Source: Nitrincola iocasae (lineage in GTDB: Bacteria > Pseudomonadota > Gammaproteobacteria > Pseudomonadales > Balneatricaceae). From it: a DNA stretch of 64,000 nucleotides. The DNA lies in contig NZ_CP044222.1 of NCBI RefSeq assembly GCF_008727795.1, forward strand, positions 3,100,001-3,164,000, written 5' to 3'. Position numbers and translations under genes: made by a program. Below the pieces are notes generated by a model. It was not told where the DNA came from. It ran no database searches and was given only the letters and a program-made list of their open reading frames with translations. Shown here one piece after another: positions 1-7,347 of the stretch; positions within the stretch are counted from its first letter, which is position 1, and every line of letters starts with the position of its first letter.

Positions 1-111
1 ATGCACCGGTACGGATTTAGTTTTGGCCACACCATGAATATCCACGAACTGGGCCAGTACGTATTTGATCTGTTTCTCTGTGATAAAGCTCTGAACATCT
101 GTGGGCAACAT
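1..111 (-). CDS. glnT: Type III glutamine synthetase / gamma-glutamylmethylamide synthetase, N-terminal fragment (cut by window edge)
   Basis: Only the first 37 codons are inside the window. They start at an ATG that shares one base with the soxG stop (TAATG) and lies just after a strong AGGAGGT ribosome binding site. The peptide contains KYVLAQFVDIHGVAKTKSVP, the characteristic N-terminal beta-grasp stretch of the GlnT/GmaS branch of glutamine synthetases. Family knowledge: these enzymes ligate ammonia or methylamine to glutamate. Being translationally coupled to a SoxBDAG-type operon favours methylamine or N-methyl amino acid metabolism. It could be ordinary GlnT or GmaS; the fragment is too short to decide. 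Confidence 0.75.
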   Translation of the reverse strand, partial: MLPTDVQSFITEKQIKYVLAQFVDIHGVAKTKSVPVH

Positions 112-599
112 TATGCACCTCCTGGGTATTCTGAAATCGGACCGACATCGGCGATGACGGCATCCAAGTTGTCTTGCAGGTATTGAGAAAATCCGGGATC
201 ACAACCGATCAGCAGTCGGGCTTCAGGTTCGGCGCTGAGGTACAGCCAGCAGTTCACCCCGGCGACCGCCAGCATCTGCCAGTCACCTGGCTGCAGCTGA
301 CGAAAATCGAACTGACAGACTTGCGCCATCACCGCCATCCAGGCCGCCCCACTGAGTTGAAAAATGCTGTCATGACGGCGAAAGCACCATTCGCCAAGCG
401 GCTGACGGGCATCAGGCAGTACAAAGGCCATAAACTCATCACGGCCGGTTTTAGCGACCAGATTGCCGCCATGCATAAGCGCTTCAAAGGCTTGCTGCGG
501 TACGGGCAAATCGGCTTGTTGCAGCGCCTCGCTACTATCAGGACCGGTCAGTATCCAGCCTTGCCAGGCATCCACTGGCGTGAGTTTCAACGCATTCAT
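111..599 (-). CDS. soxG: Sarcosine oxidase gamma-subunit family protein (SoxG / MgdD-like)
   Basis: A 162-residue protein, the last subunit gene of a purU-soxBDAG operon. Its start shares one base with the soxA stop (TGATG), so the two are translationally coupled. It resembles the small GcvT-fold gamma subunit of heterotetrameric sarcosine oxidase, with a hydrophobic core around FQLSGAAWMAVMAQVCQFDF and WQMLAVAGVNCWLYL. Family knowledge: SoxG is a structural partner of the alpha subunit with no flavin of its own. The family call rests mainly on position and size. If the operon encodes N-methylglutamate dehydrogenase, this would be MgdD. Confidence 0.8.
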   Translation of the reverse strand: MNALKLTPVDAWQGWILTGPDSSEALQQADLPVPQQAFEALMHGGNLVAKTGRDEFMAFVLPDARQPLGEWCFRRHDSIFQLSGAAWMAVMAQVCQFDFRQLQPGDWQMLAVAGVNCWLYLSAEPEARLLIGCDPGFSQYLQDNLDAVIADVGPISEYPGGA

Positions 600-3508
600 C
601 AGGCAACCTCCTCGATATCAACACGCTGACGCGCCCCTTGCGGGTCATAAAATGGCAGATCACAAAGGGTTGCAGGCAGCAAAGCACCCTGATCAGTACG
701 GATTTGAATCGTTTCCAACTGGTCGGCCAGTGGCAGATCCAGCATCGCCAGTCCGATTACGTAGCCCAGTGACGGACTAAAGGCCACACTGGTGATTCGA
801 CCCACCATCTCGCCCCCTTCTATGATCAGGTGGCACTCTTTGACCTGTTTTTCCGGTGCGCCTTCAGCCAGGCGAAAGCCCACCAGGCGGCGTTTACAGC
901 GCTCTTTCAGCAATGCCAGTGACGGTTTACCGGTAAACCAGAGTTTCGATTTCAGTGGTACCGCCCAGCTCATGGCGGCTTCGAAAGGATTGGTCAGACC
1001 ATCGGTATCCTGACCGACAATAATGTGGCCTTTTTCCAGGCGCAGAATACGCTGCGCCTCAACACCAAACGGGCGAATACCAACAGAGTCACCGGCCTGC
1101 ATCAGCGCTTGCCACACAGTTGCCGCCGCGTTGTGTGGCAGATGGATCTCGTAGCCCAGCTCACCGACAAAACCCACGCGGATCAGGCGTACGGGATAGC
1201 TACACAACTGGCCTTCACGCATGCCCAGATAGGGAAACGCCGCTTCATCCAGATCGATATCTGTCAGTGCAGAGAGGATACGGCGGCTATGAGGGCCAGC
1301 CAGATTCATCGCCGCCAGTGAACCGGTACGGTTAACCAGCTGCACATTCAAACCACAGAACTGAATCTGTTTGGACAGGATCTTAAAGGTGGCATCGGCA
1401 TGGCTGGTGGTCGCGGTGACATAGAAACGATCATCGCTGACCCGTGCGACAATACCGTCATCGATAATGACGCCGGAATCATCCACCATCAGCCCATAAC
1501 GGGTCATACCGATAGCCAGACTGGACATTTTCATGGTGTACACCAGGTCCAGCAGGCGTTCAGCATCCGCTCCCATCACCTCTATTTTGCCCAGCGTGGA
1601 TACATCGATCAGTCCCAGCCCCTGACGGACCGCCAACACTTCATTGCGGATGCAGGCTTCACGCTCGGCAACTGCGCCATAGTATTCCGGACGCAACCAG
1701 ACACCGGCCTCCATAAACTGTGCGCCCAACTGCAGATGCTGCGCGTGTAAAGCTGTCAGGCGTTCCGGACGGAAGCGTCGTCCAGCCAGTGCTGATACCG
1801 GGACCGGATGAAAGAAGGGCCGTGCGGTGGTGGAACCGGCGGCATCGATTGGGATGCCATGGTGCCGCGCCAGCACACGGATAGCGTTCATATTGGCGTG
1901 TTTACCCTGACTGGGCCCCATACCTACGGTGGAAAAACGCTTCAGCAATTCGATATTATCAAAGCCTTCGGCCATCGCGTTATTAAGATCCTTGAGCTGC
2001 AGATCCTCATCGAAATCGATAAAGTTTTTGCCCTTGGGGTGCTCAATAATTGGCCAGGGGTGACTGTGCGGCTGACTGTCACGAAACGCCGTCAGATCAC
2101 GTGGCTGCGGCTGACCGGCCAGCCAGGCGACAGCTTCATCGGCCGCAGCCCTAGCATCGGCCAGGCGCTGCGCCAGAGTATAGGCCCCGTTTAAGCGGCC
2201 ACAAACGAAGATGCCTTCCGGTAGCTGTGCAGGCAAGAGCTGTTCAAGACCTGAGTCATACGCCAGCTTGCCACCAGCCTGATAGATCAGTTGTGCGGCC
2301 GGTGCCCAACCCACACTCATTAACAACAGGTCGCAGTCGAACGGCTCCAGGCGGCTCAGATCACACTGCCCTTCTGACACAGGTGCCAGCTTGACGCCGG
2401 TCAGGGACTGTCGACCCAGCGCTTCGTACACTCCATGCTGCTGTAGCACCTTGATCCCTTTAGCCACCACCTGCCTCGCACTGTCACCACGACGGTTCAG
2501 ATCACCCAGATCAGCGATCGCAACCACGTCCACTCCGGCATCCAACAGATCCAGTACCGCCCGGTAGCCTTCATCATTGGCACAGAGCACCACGGCACGT
2601 TGGCCCGGTTTTATCGCATAACGACTGATCAGGCGCTGGGCAGCTGAGGCCATCATCACCCCAGGCAGGTCATTGTTACGAAACACTGCGGGCTGCTCCA
2701 TCACACCACCGGCATGAATGACCGCACGGCTGCGTAACTTGATGATGCCCTGGGGTGTCAGTAAGGGCAGGTAATGATCGGTATACCAGCCACAGGCCAG
2801 CGTCGCTGTGAGCACGCGAATATTGGGGTGTTGGCTGACACTGTTTTTCAGCCGTTGACGCTCGGGGGCAACACTGGAGTCATTCGCCAGTTGGTAATCC
2901 AGGCTACCGCCAATATGCGGATTTTCATCCACCAACACCACATCCAGCCCGGCATCAGCGGCACTCAAGGCCGCCTGCATGCCCGAAGCACCGGCACCTA
3001 TCACCAGCAGATCGGCATAGGCATAGGACTTGGCCTGACGCTCAACCTGCCAGCTGGTATCCACCTGCCCTAAACCGGCTTTTTTACGGATCAGATTTTC
3101 CCATAAAGGAAACAACCGCCGCGGTTGATAAAACGCCTTGTAATAAAAACCTACCGGCATAAAGCGTGACAACCAGCCAATGCGGCTGTCACTGTCATTC
3201 TCCAGGGTGCCGTTGACATTACAGGGGCTGAGCGCCAGCCCCTCAGTGACCTGGGTCACGTCTCCACGAATATTGGGGCGTTCTGATGACTGAAACAGCG
3301 CATTGACGTCGTGATCAGCCAGGGTCAGCACACCGCGTGGACGATGGTATTTAAAGCTGCGCCCCAGCACACGGCGACCATCCGCCAATAGTGCCGAGCT
3401 GATGCAATCCCCCTGATAGGCTTTGTAAGGCTTGCCTTCCAGGGTAAATTGCAGCGTTTCGGACCGGTCAATCCACTCCAGCGGCTGGGGTTCAAGACGG
3501 TAGTTCAT
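599..3508 (-). CDS. soxA: Sarcosine oxidase alpha-subunit family protein (NAD/THF-binding; SoxA / MgdC-like)
   Basis: A 969-residue protein, the usual length for the alpha subunit. The ATG at 3508 is preferred over an in-frame start seven codons upstream because GAGGTG sits six bases before it; this makes it overlap the soxD end by 17 bp. The N-terminal part has a ferredoxin-like/SoxA N domain, then a dinucleotide-binding site (VIGAGASGMQAALSAADAG, roughly residues 165-185). The second half is a GcvT-like tetrahydrofolate-binding aminomethyltransferase domain (from GLGLIDVSTLGKIEVMG onward). Family knowledge: it binds NAD and THF and captures the methylene group as 5,10-CH2-THF. Substrate could be sarcosine or N-methylglutamate. 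Confidence 0.9.
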   Translation of the reverse strand: MNYRLEPQPLEWIDRSETLQFTLEGKPYKAYQGDCISSALLADGRRVLGRSFKYHRPRGVLTLADHDVNALFQSSERPNIRGDVTQVTEGLALSPCNVNGTLENDSDSRIGWLSRFMPVGFYYKAFYQPRRLFPLWENLIRKKAGLGQVDTSWQVERQAKSYAYADLLVIGAGASGMQAALSAADAGLDVVLVDENPHIGGSLDYQLANDSSVAPERQRLKNSVSQHPNIRVLTATLACGWYTDHYLPLLTPQGIIKLRSRAVIHAGGVMEQPAVFRNNDLPGVMMASAAQRLISRYAIKPGQRAVVLCANDEGYRAVLDLLDAGVDVVAIADLGDLNRRGDSARQVVAKGIKVLQQHGVYEALGRQSLTGVKLAPVSEGQCDLSRLEPFDCDLLLMSVGWAPAAQLIYQAGGKLAYDSGLEQLLPAQLPEGIFVCGRLNGAYTLAQRLADARAAADEAVAWLAGQPQPRDLTAFRDSQPHSHPWPIIEHPKGKNFIDFDEDLQLKDLNNAMAEGFDNIELLKRFSTVGMGPSQGKHANMNAIRVLARHHGIPIDAAGSTTARPFFHPVPVSALAGRRFRPERLTALHAQHLQLGAQFMEAGVWLRPEYYGAVAEREACIRNEVLAVRQGLGLIDVSTLGKIEVMGADAERLLDLVYTMKMSSLAIGMTRYGLMVDDSGVIIDDGIVARVSDDRFYVTATTSHADATFKILSKQIQFCGLNVQLVNRTGSLAAMNLAGPHSRRILSALTDIDLDEAAFPYLGMREGQLCSYPVRLIRVGFVGELGYEIHLPHNAAATVWQALMQAGDSVGIRPFGVEAQRILRLEKGHIIVGQDTDGLTNPFEAAMSWAVPLKSKLWFTGKPSLALLKERCKRRLVGFRLAEGAPEKQVKECHLIIEGGEMVGRITSVAFSPSLGYVIGLAMLDLPLADQLETIQIRTDQGALLPATLCDLPFYDPQGARQRVDIEEVA

Positions 3509-3758
3509 ACTGCACCTCAGATATATCAACGTGGCCGGTAATCCGGTCGGTCAGGGTGTCCCGCAACAGCACATACCAGCGCCCACTAGGGCGGTGATAC
3601 CACCACTCTTTCAGCACGCCAGGGGCGCCATTACGATTAAAGACATAGTCACTCCAGGTAGACTCATCAGCGTCTGTTGGCGGAACACGCACCTCGCCCA
3701 TATAGTCAAATTCACTGATCGGGCGTGAGCCGATGACCGGGCAATCGAGTAATTTCAA
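3492..3758 (-). CDS. soxD: Sarcosine oxidase delta-subunit family protein, degenerate zinc site (SoxD / MgdB-like)
   Basis: An 88-residue protein starting at a TTG (3758) with GAGGAG upstream; there is no in-frame ATG at the expected N-terminus. It aligns with SoxD at the start (LLDCPVIGSR...EFDYMGE) and end (WWYHRPSGRWYVLLRDTLT). In classical SoxD a zinc ion is held by two Cys in a CPxCG motif and by a His and a Cys in the second motif. Here only Cys6 and His55 remain: the second Cys is Ile9 and the last Cys is replaced in HRPSGR. The gene sits 10 bp after soxB and overlaps soxA. The loss suggests a zinc-free variant of the family. Confidence 0.85.
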   Translation of the reverse strand: MKLLDCPVIGSRPISEFDYMGEVRVPPTDADESTWSDYVFNRNGAPGVLKEWWYHRPSGRWYVLLRDTLTDRITGHVDISEVQYELPS

Positions 3759-3768
3759 TGTCGTCTCC

Positions 3769-5010
3769 TCAGTGTCCGACCGATGCCGCACCCTTCTCGC
3801 CGACCAGATCAAAGTCAGCGAAGCGGGATAAACGGAAAGGTTCGATAAGTTCATGGTTGCGATCATTGGCCAGGGTCCAGGCCAGGGTTTTGCCACTGAC
3901 CGGTGTCGCCTTGAAGCCCCAGGTGCCCCAACCCGCATCCAGGTAGAAGCCGTCCAGTGGGGTTTTGCCCATAATCGGCGCAAAGTCCGGGGTGATGTCA
4001 CTCATCCCGGCCCACTGGCGCATCATTTTCAGGCGACTGACAAACGGAAACAGATCCAGCATCTTGTCAGACAGACCCTCAGTGAAATCAAAACTTGAGC
4101 GGGTGGAATGCAATACAGACGGGTCGACCGACGCCCCCATCACCAGCTCACCACGGGAAGACTGGCTGACATAGACATGTAAGCTGCCGGATACCACGAT
4201 GGTGTTCATAAACGGCTTCACCGGTTCGGTCACGCAGGCTTGTAATGGAAAAATCTCTATAGGGGTGCGGATGCCGACCATTTCGGTAATGCGGGGGGTG
4301 GATCCAGCCACCATCGACACCACCTGATTACAGCTGATTCGGCCACGGTCAGTGTCCACACCACAGACCTTGTCACCCTGGGTTCTGATACCGGTGACAC
4401 GGGTTTTCTGATGAATTTCCACTCCGCGGTTATAAGCCCCCCGCGCATAACCCCAGGCTACGGCATCATGACGTGCCACAGCGCCCGGTGCATGATAGAG
4501 GGCTCCCATCACCGGGCTGTGACCAGCACAATCCAGATCCATATAGGGCACTTCCGAAGCGATCAGCTGACGATCCACCACTTCACTGGCAATACCCATA
4601 TGCTTGTTCACCTCAGCGCGCCAGCGCATGGTGCGCAGAGCACTGTCGGTATGCGCCAGGGTGAAATGACCGCGAGTGGAGTAAAAAATATTCAGATCGA
4701 AGTCATCAGACAGATCTTCAAACAGCTTTACACTGGTGTCGTAAAACCTGACCCCTTCCGGAGTCAGGTAGTTGGAACGCACGATGGTGGTATTACGACC
4801 GGTGTTACCCCCGCCGATATACCCCTGCTCCAGCACCGCCACATTGGTAATGCCATGTTCCTTGGCCAGGTAATAGGCGCACGCCATCCCGTGCCCGCCC
4901 CCACCGATAATGACCACATCATAGTGCGGCTTAAGTGGTTTAGTGTCCGGGAAGAAACGCGGCTCGTTATGCGATTTGCTCAAGCCATATTTAAGTAAAC
5001 GCCAGGGCAT
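3769..5010 (-). CDS. soxB: Sarcosine oxidase beta-subunit family protein (FAD/FMN oxidoreductase; SoxB / MgdA-like)
   Basis: A 413-residue flavoprotein. The Rossmann FAD motif is VVIIGGGGHGMACAYYL (about residues 32-48). The conserved block with YHAPGAVARHDAVAWGYA (172-189) carries His173 and His181, the region where the covalent flavin is attached in characterised beta subunits. The C-terminal QWAGMSDITPDFAPIMG and GWGTWGFKATP segments are typical DAO-fold signatures. Family knowledge: it oxidises a secondary N-methyl amine, and the imine is passed to the THF site of the alpha subunit. It lies between purU and soxD in one operon. N-methylglutamate dehydrogenase subunit A is a close alternative. 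Confidence 0.9.
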   Translation of the reverse strand: MPWRLLKYGLSKSHNEPRFFPDTKPLKPHYDVVIIGGGGHGMACAYYLAKEHGITNVAVLEQGYIGGGNTGRNTTIVRSNYLTPEGVRFYDTSVKLFEDLSDDFDLNIFYSTRGHFTLAHTDSALRTMRWRAEVNKHMGIASEVVDRQLIASEVPYMDLDCAGHSPVMGALYHAPGAVARHDAVAWGYARGAYNRGVEIHQKTRVTGIRTQGDKVCGVDTDRGRISCNQVVSMVAGSTPRITEMVGIRTPIEIFPLQACVTEPVKPFMNTIVVSGSLHVYVSQSSRGELVMGASVDPSVLHSTRSSFDFTEGLSDKMLDLFPFVSRLKMMRQWAGMSDITPDFAPIMGKTPLDGFYLDAGWGTWGFKATPVSGKTLAWTLANDRNHELIEPFRLSRFADFDLVGEKGAASVGH

Positions 5011-5019
5011 AGTGCTCTC

Positions 5020-5874
5020 CTAGGCAAACACAACGGTTTTATTGCCATACACCAGCACCCGATCTTCCAGGTGATAGCGCAACCCGCGGGCGAGAACGCT
5101 TTTTTCCACGTCCTTGCCAATGCGAACCATGTCCGCCGTACTGTTATGATGATTAACGCGGGCGACGTCCTGCTCAATGATCGGTCCGGCATCCAGCTCC
5201 GAGGTCACGTAATGGCAGGTGGCACCAATCAGTTTCACACCGCGCTCAGCGGCCTGATGATAAGGACGGGCGCCCACAAACGATGGCAGGAAACTGTGAT
5301 GAATATTGATAATGCGACCCGGATAGTCTTCACACAGCTGTGGCGGTAGAATTTGCATATAACGCGCCAGCACCACCAGATCAGCATCGACTGCGGCGAT
5401 CTGTTCGCGTACTGCCTGAAAATGGGGTTCTTTGTTGTTCGGGTCCACCGGCAGATGCAGGTAGGGAATGCCATGCCATTCGACATAACTGCGCAGATCG
5501 TCATGATTGGAAATGACACAGGGAATATCAAATGCCAGATCACCACTGCGCCAGCGATAAAGAATGTCAGACAAACAGTGCGCCTGTTTGGATGCCATCA
5601 GCACGACTTTTTTGGGGACCGCGGAATCGGTGACATACCAATGCATACCAAAACGTTCTGCAATCGGTGTAAACTCGTGTTTAAAGCCCTCAAGGTCGTA
5701 AGGCAAAGAGCTGGCCAGAATTTCGTAGCGCATAAAGAACTGCTGACGCTCGGCATCAGCAAACTGGTGCGCTTCGGTGATCCAGCCACCTTGTCCGGCG
5801 ATGAAACCACTGACGCTGGACACTATGCCCACTTGATCAGGACAGGAGATAACCACCCGATAGGTTCTTTCCAT
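5020..5874 (-). CDS. purU: Formyltetrahydrofolate deformylase
   Basis: A 284-residue protein with an N-terminal ACT domain (TYRVVISCPDQVGIVSSVSGF, residues 4-24) and a C-terminal formyltransferase-fold hydrolase domain. The catalytic Asn-His motif is visible in INIHHSFLPSF and the catalytic Asp in SELDAGPIIEQD. It hydrolyses 10-formyl-THF to formate and THF. As first gene of the purU-soxBDAG-glnT operon it would regenerate free THF for the methylene-accepting alpha subunit, a linkage also known in sarcosine and N-methylglutamate gene clusters. It is divergent from the XRE-cupin regulator across about 260 bp. Confidence 0.95.
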   Translation of the reverse strand: MERTYRVVISCPDQVGIVSSVSGFIAGQGGWITEAHQFADAERQQFFMRYEILASSLPYDLEGFKHEFTPIAERFGMHWYVTDSAVPKKVVLMASKQAHCLSDILYRWRSGDLAFDIPCVISNHDDLRSYVEWHGIPYLHLPVDPNNKEPHFQAVREQIAAVDADLVVLARYMQILPPQLCEDYPGRIINIHHSFLPSFVGARPYHQAAERGVKLIGATCHYVTSELDAGPIIEQDVARVNHHNSTADMVRIGKDVEKSVLARGLRYHLEDRVLVYGNKTVVFA

Positions 5875-5890
5875 TGTTGCAATCCTGTTA

Positions 5891-5925
5891 TTTACTTTTA
5901 AGAAAATTAGTTTCCTTAAAGTAAA
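5891..5925. promoter_or_regulatory. Candidate operator: inverted repeat upstream of purU operon
   Basis: The arms TTTACTTTTAAG and CTTAAAGTAAA face each other around a 12-bp centre, about 17-50 bp before the purU start. Inside lies GTTTCCTTAAAG, whose reverse complement resembles the second element near 6019. A binding site for the divergent XRE-cupin regulator is inferred from position and symmetry only. Confidence 0.45.
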
Positions 5926-6018
5926 GCAACAAGCTTGCCAGCTTTGCTACCTTGGGCCATTGTTTAGCTTTAAAGGGTGATAAATGCCTGAAAATATTAC
6001 CTATGATAATTTTTTTAT

Positions 6019-6037
6019 ATTTTTAGGAAACTTTTAA
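6019..6037. promoter_or_regulatory. Candidate second operator element before the XRE-cupin gene
   Basis: The sequence TTTTTAGGAAACTTTTAAG shares the core TTAAGGAAACT / TTTAGGAAACT with the reverse complement of the purU-proximal inverted repeat. Two similar elements at opposite ends of one divergent intergenic region fit joint control and autoregulation. This is inference. Confidence 0.35.
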
Positions 6038-6131
6038 GTCCAAAATCGCGTTGAGTTATTAGAGATTTTTAATCACTGACAGCACCCAAATTGGGCATAA
6101 ACACAACAATTTGCACCAAAGGAAAGCAGAT

Positions 6132-6728
6132 ATGCAGGCACCACAAGATCCCAAACTTCGGCTTGAGCAATACATCGGCATGAAAGTAAAACGTAAACGC
6201 GTTGAGCAGGGCCTGAAGATTATTGATGTGGCGCGTATCGCCAATTTGAGCCAGGGCATGGTCAGCAAAATTGAGAATGCCCAGGTGTCCACCAGTCTGG
6301 ATACCCTGAGCCGTCTCTGTGATGCCATAGGACTGACCATCTCCACACTGTTCAGCGACTATGACCGCCCTGAAGGCGGTGCTCAACTGACCCGATCAGG
6401 TGAAGGGATGGAGGTCGTGCGCCGGGGTACAGAGAAAGGCCATACCTACCAATTGCTCAGTTATCAGCGCGGTAACAAGAAAAGCTACGAGCCGTTTCTG
6501 ATCACCATGGATGATGCCGCCGAGGTCTTCCCGACCTTCTCTCATCCTGGTCAGGAGTTTATCTACCTGCTGGAAGGCCAGATTCTCTACCGCCACGGCA
6601 ACCACCTCTATGAGATGGGACCGGGTGACAGCCTGTCATTTGATGCAGAGATCCCTCACGGCCCTGAAGCGCTCATCGAGGTACCTATCCGGCTACTCTC
6701 CATCATTCATTATGATGATACGGAGTAA
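6132..6728 (+). CDS. XRE-family transcriptional regulator with C-terminal cupin domain
   Basis: A 198-residue protein. ATG 6132 is chosen over an in-frame TTG at 6111 because AGGAAAG lies upstream at normal spacing. Residues about 15-70 form an XRE helix-turn-helix (IIDVARIANLSQGMVSKIENAQVSTSLDTLSRLCDAI broken across two helices). Residues about 135-190 form a cupin barrel with SHPGQEFIYLLEG and GDSLSFDAEIPHGPE, a likely ligand-sensing pocket. It is divergent from the purU-sox-glnT operon, as in many methylamine, choline and sarcosine clusters, so it is the probable local regulator. The effector is unknown. Confidence 0.85.
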   Translation: MQAPQDPKLRLEQYIGMKVKRKRVEQGLKIIDVARIANLSQGMVSKIENAQVSTSLDTLSRLCDAIGLTISTLFSDYDRPEGGAQLTRSGEGMEVVRRGTEKGHTYQLLSYQRGNKKSYEPFLITMDDAAEVFPTFSHPGQEFIYLLEGQILYRHGNHLYEMGPGDSLSFDAEIPHGPEALIEVPIRLLSIIHYDDTE

Positions 6729-6749
6729 ACTCAGCGAACTAACGCTGGC

Positions 6750-6763
6750 TTGATTAACATCAA
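6750..6763. promoter_or_regulatory. FNR/Anr box upstream of ubiT
   Basis: TTGATTAACATCAA is a perfect match to the FNR consensus TTGAT-N4-ATCAA. It is centred about 65 bp before the ubiT start, in the intergenic region between the XRE regulator and ubiT. UbiT serves oxygen-independent ubiquinone synthesis, so anaerobic activation by an FNR-type regulator is a direct functional fit. Confidence 0.75.
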
Positions 6764-6820
6764 CAAGCCTGGGGTTAAAGCCGATTACTATGCTCAGCAA
6801 CGGCTTATTAAGGAGACTCC

Positions 6821-7318
6821 ATGTTTATTGCGCTTTCGCGTCGTCTGCCGACGCCTGTCCGTATGATTCATCACCTGGACCGCTGGGCGCCACTGCGACT
6901 CAAGCGACAGTTGCTGGAACCTCAGCTTAATCAGTTGTTCGGGGAGTATATTGCCGCCGGTGAATTCGATCTGCTTGAAGGGCGTTTCATCAGTCTGAAA
7001 CTCCGTGATCTGGATATTAGCATCACCCTGACGCTATCCGATGATCGTCTGCAACTCAGTCAGAGGCCCGGTGAAGTTCAAATTAGTGGTGATCTACCCA
7101 CCTTTTTACAACTGGCCCGCCAGGAAGCCGACGCAGACGGCTTGTTCTTTCAACGTAAGCTGCTGCTGGAAGGTGATACCGAACTTGGATTGGGCGTACG
7201 TAATCTGCTCGACAGTCTTGAATGGTCAATGCAGGACTCCCGCTTAGGCTCGTTAGCCTTGCGCCTTGAAGCCTTTCTACGCCAGAGATTCCCAAGTACA
7301 GCTAGCTCGGCTAGCTAG
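6821..7318 (+). CDS. ubiT: Ubiquinone biosynthesis accessory factor UbiT (SCP2 domain lipid-binding protein)
   Basis: A 165-residue protein with an SCP2/sterol-carrier-type fold: an amphipathic N-terminus (LPTPVRMIHHLDRW), the LLEGRFISLKLRDLDISITLTL strand region and the LPTFLQLARQEADADGLFFQRKLLLEGDTELGLGVRNLLD block typical of YhbT/UbiT. Family knowledge: UbiT binds ubiquinone intermediates and works with the UbiU-UbiV hydroxylases in the anaerobic pathway. ATG 6821 has an AGGAG-type site (AAGGAGACTCC). The upstream FNR box agrees with that role. In this genome ubiUV lie 10 kb away, beyond the glycerol cluster. Confidence 0.85.
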   Translation: MFIALSRRLPTPVRMIHHLDRWAPLRLKRQLLEPQLNQLFGEYIAAGEFDLLEGRFISLKLRDLDISITLTLSDDRLQLSQRPGEVQISGDLPTFLQLARQEADADGLFFQRKLLLEGDTELGLGVRNLLDSLEWSMQDSRLGSLALRLEAFLRQRFPSTASSAS

Positions 7319-7329
7319 ATACATAACCC

Positions 7330-7347
7330 TGAGCCAGCTTGGGCTCA
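7330..7347. terminator. Hairpin between convergent ubiT and glpD
   Basis: TGAGCC and GGCTCA form a perfect 6-bp stem around AGCTTG; the right arm includes the glpD stop codon. No T-tract follows on either strand, so termination activity is only a suggestion. Confidence 0.3.

Noticed and set aside
1808..2194. Plus-strand open frame of 128 codons inside soxA
   Set aside because: It is antisense to a clear, full-length soxA and shows no family motifs.
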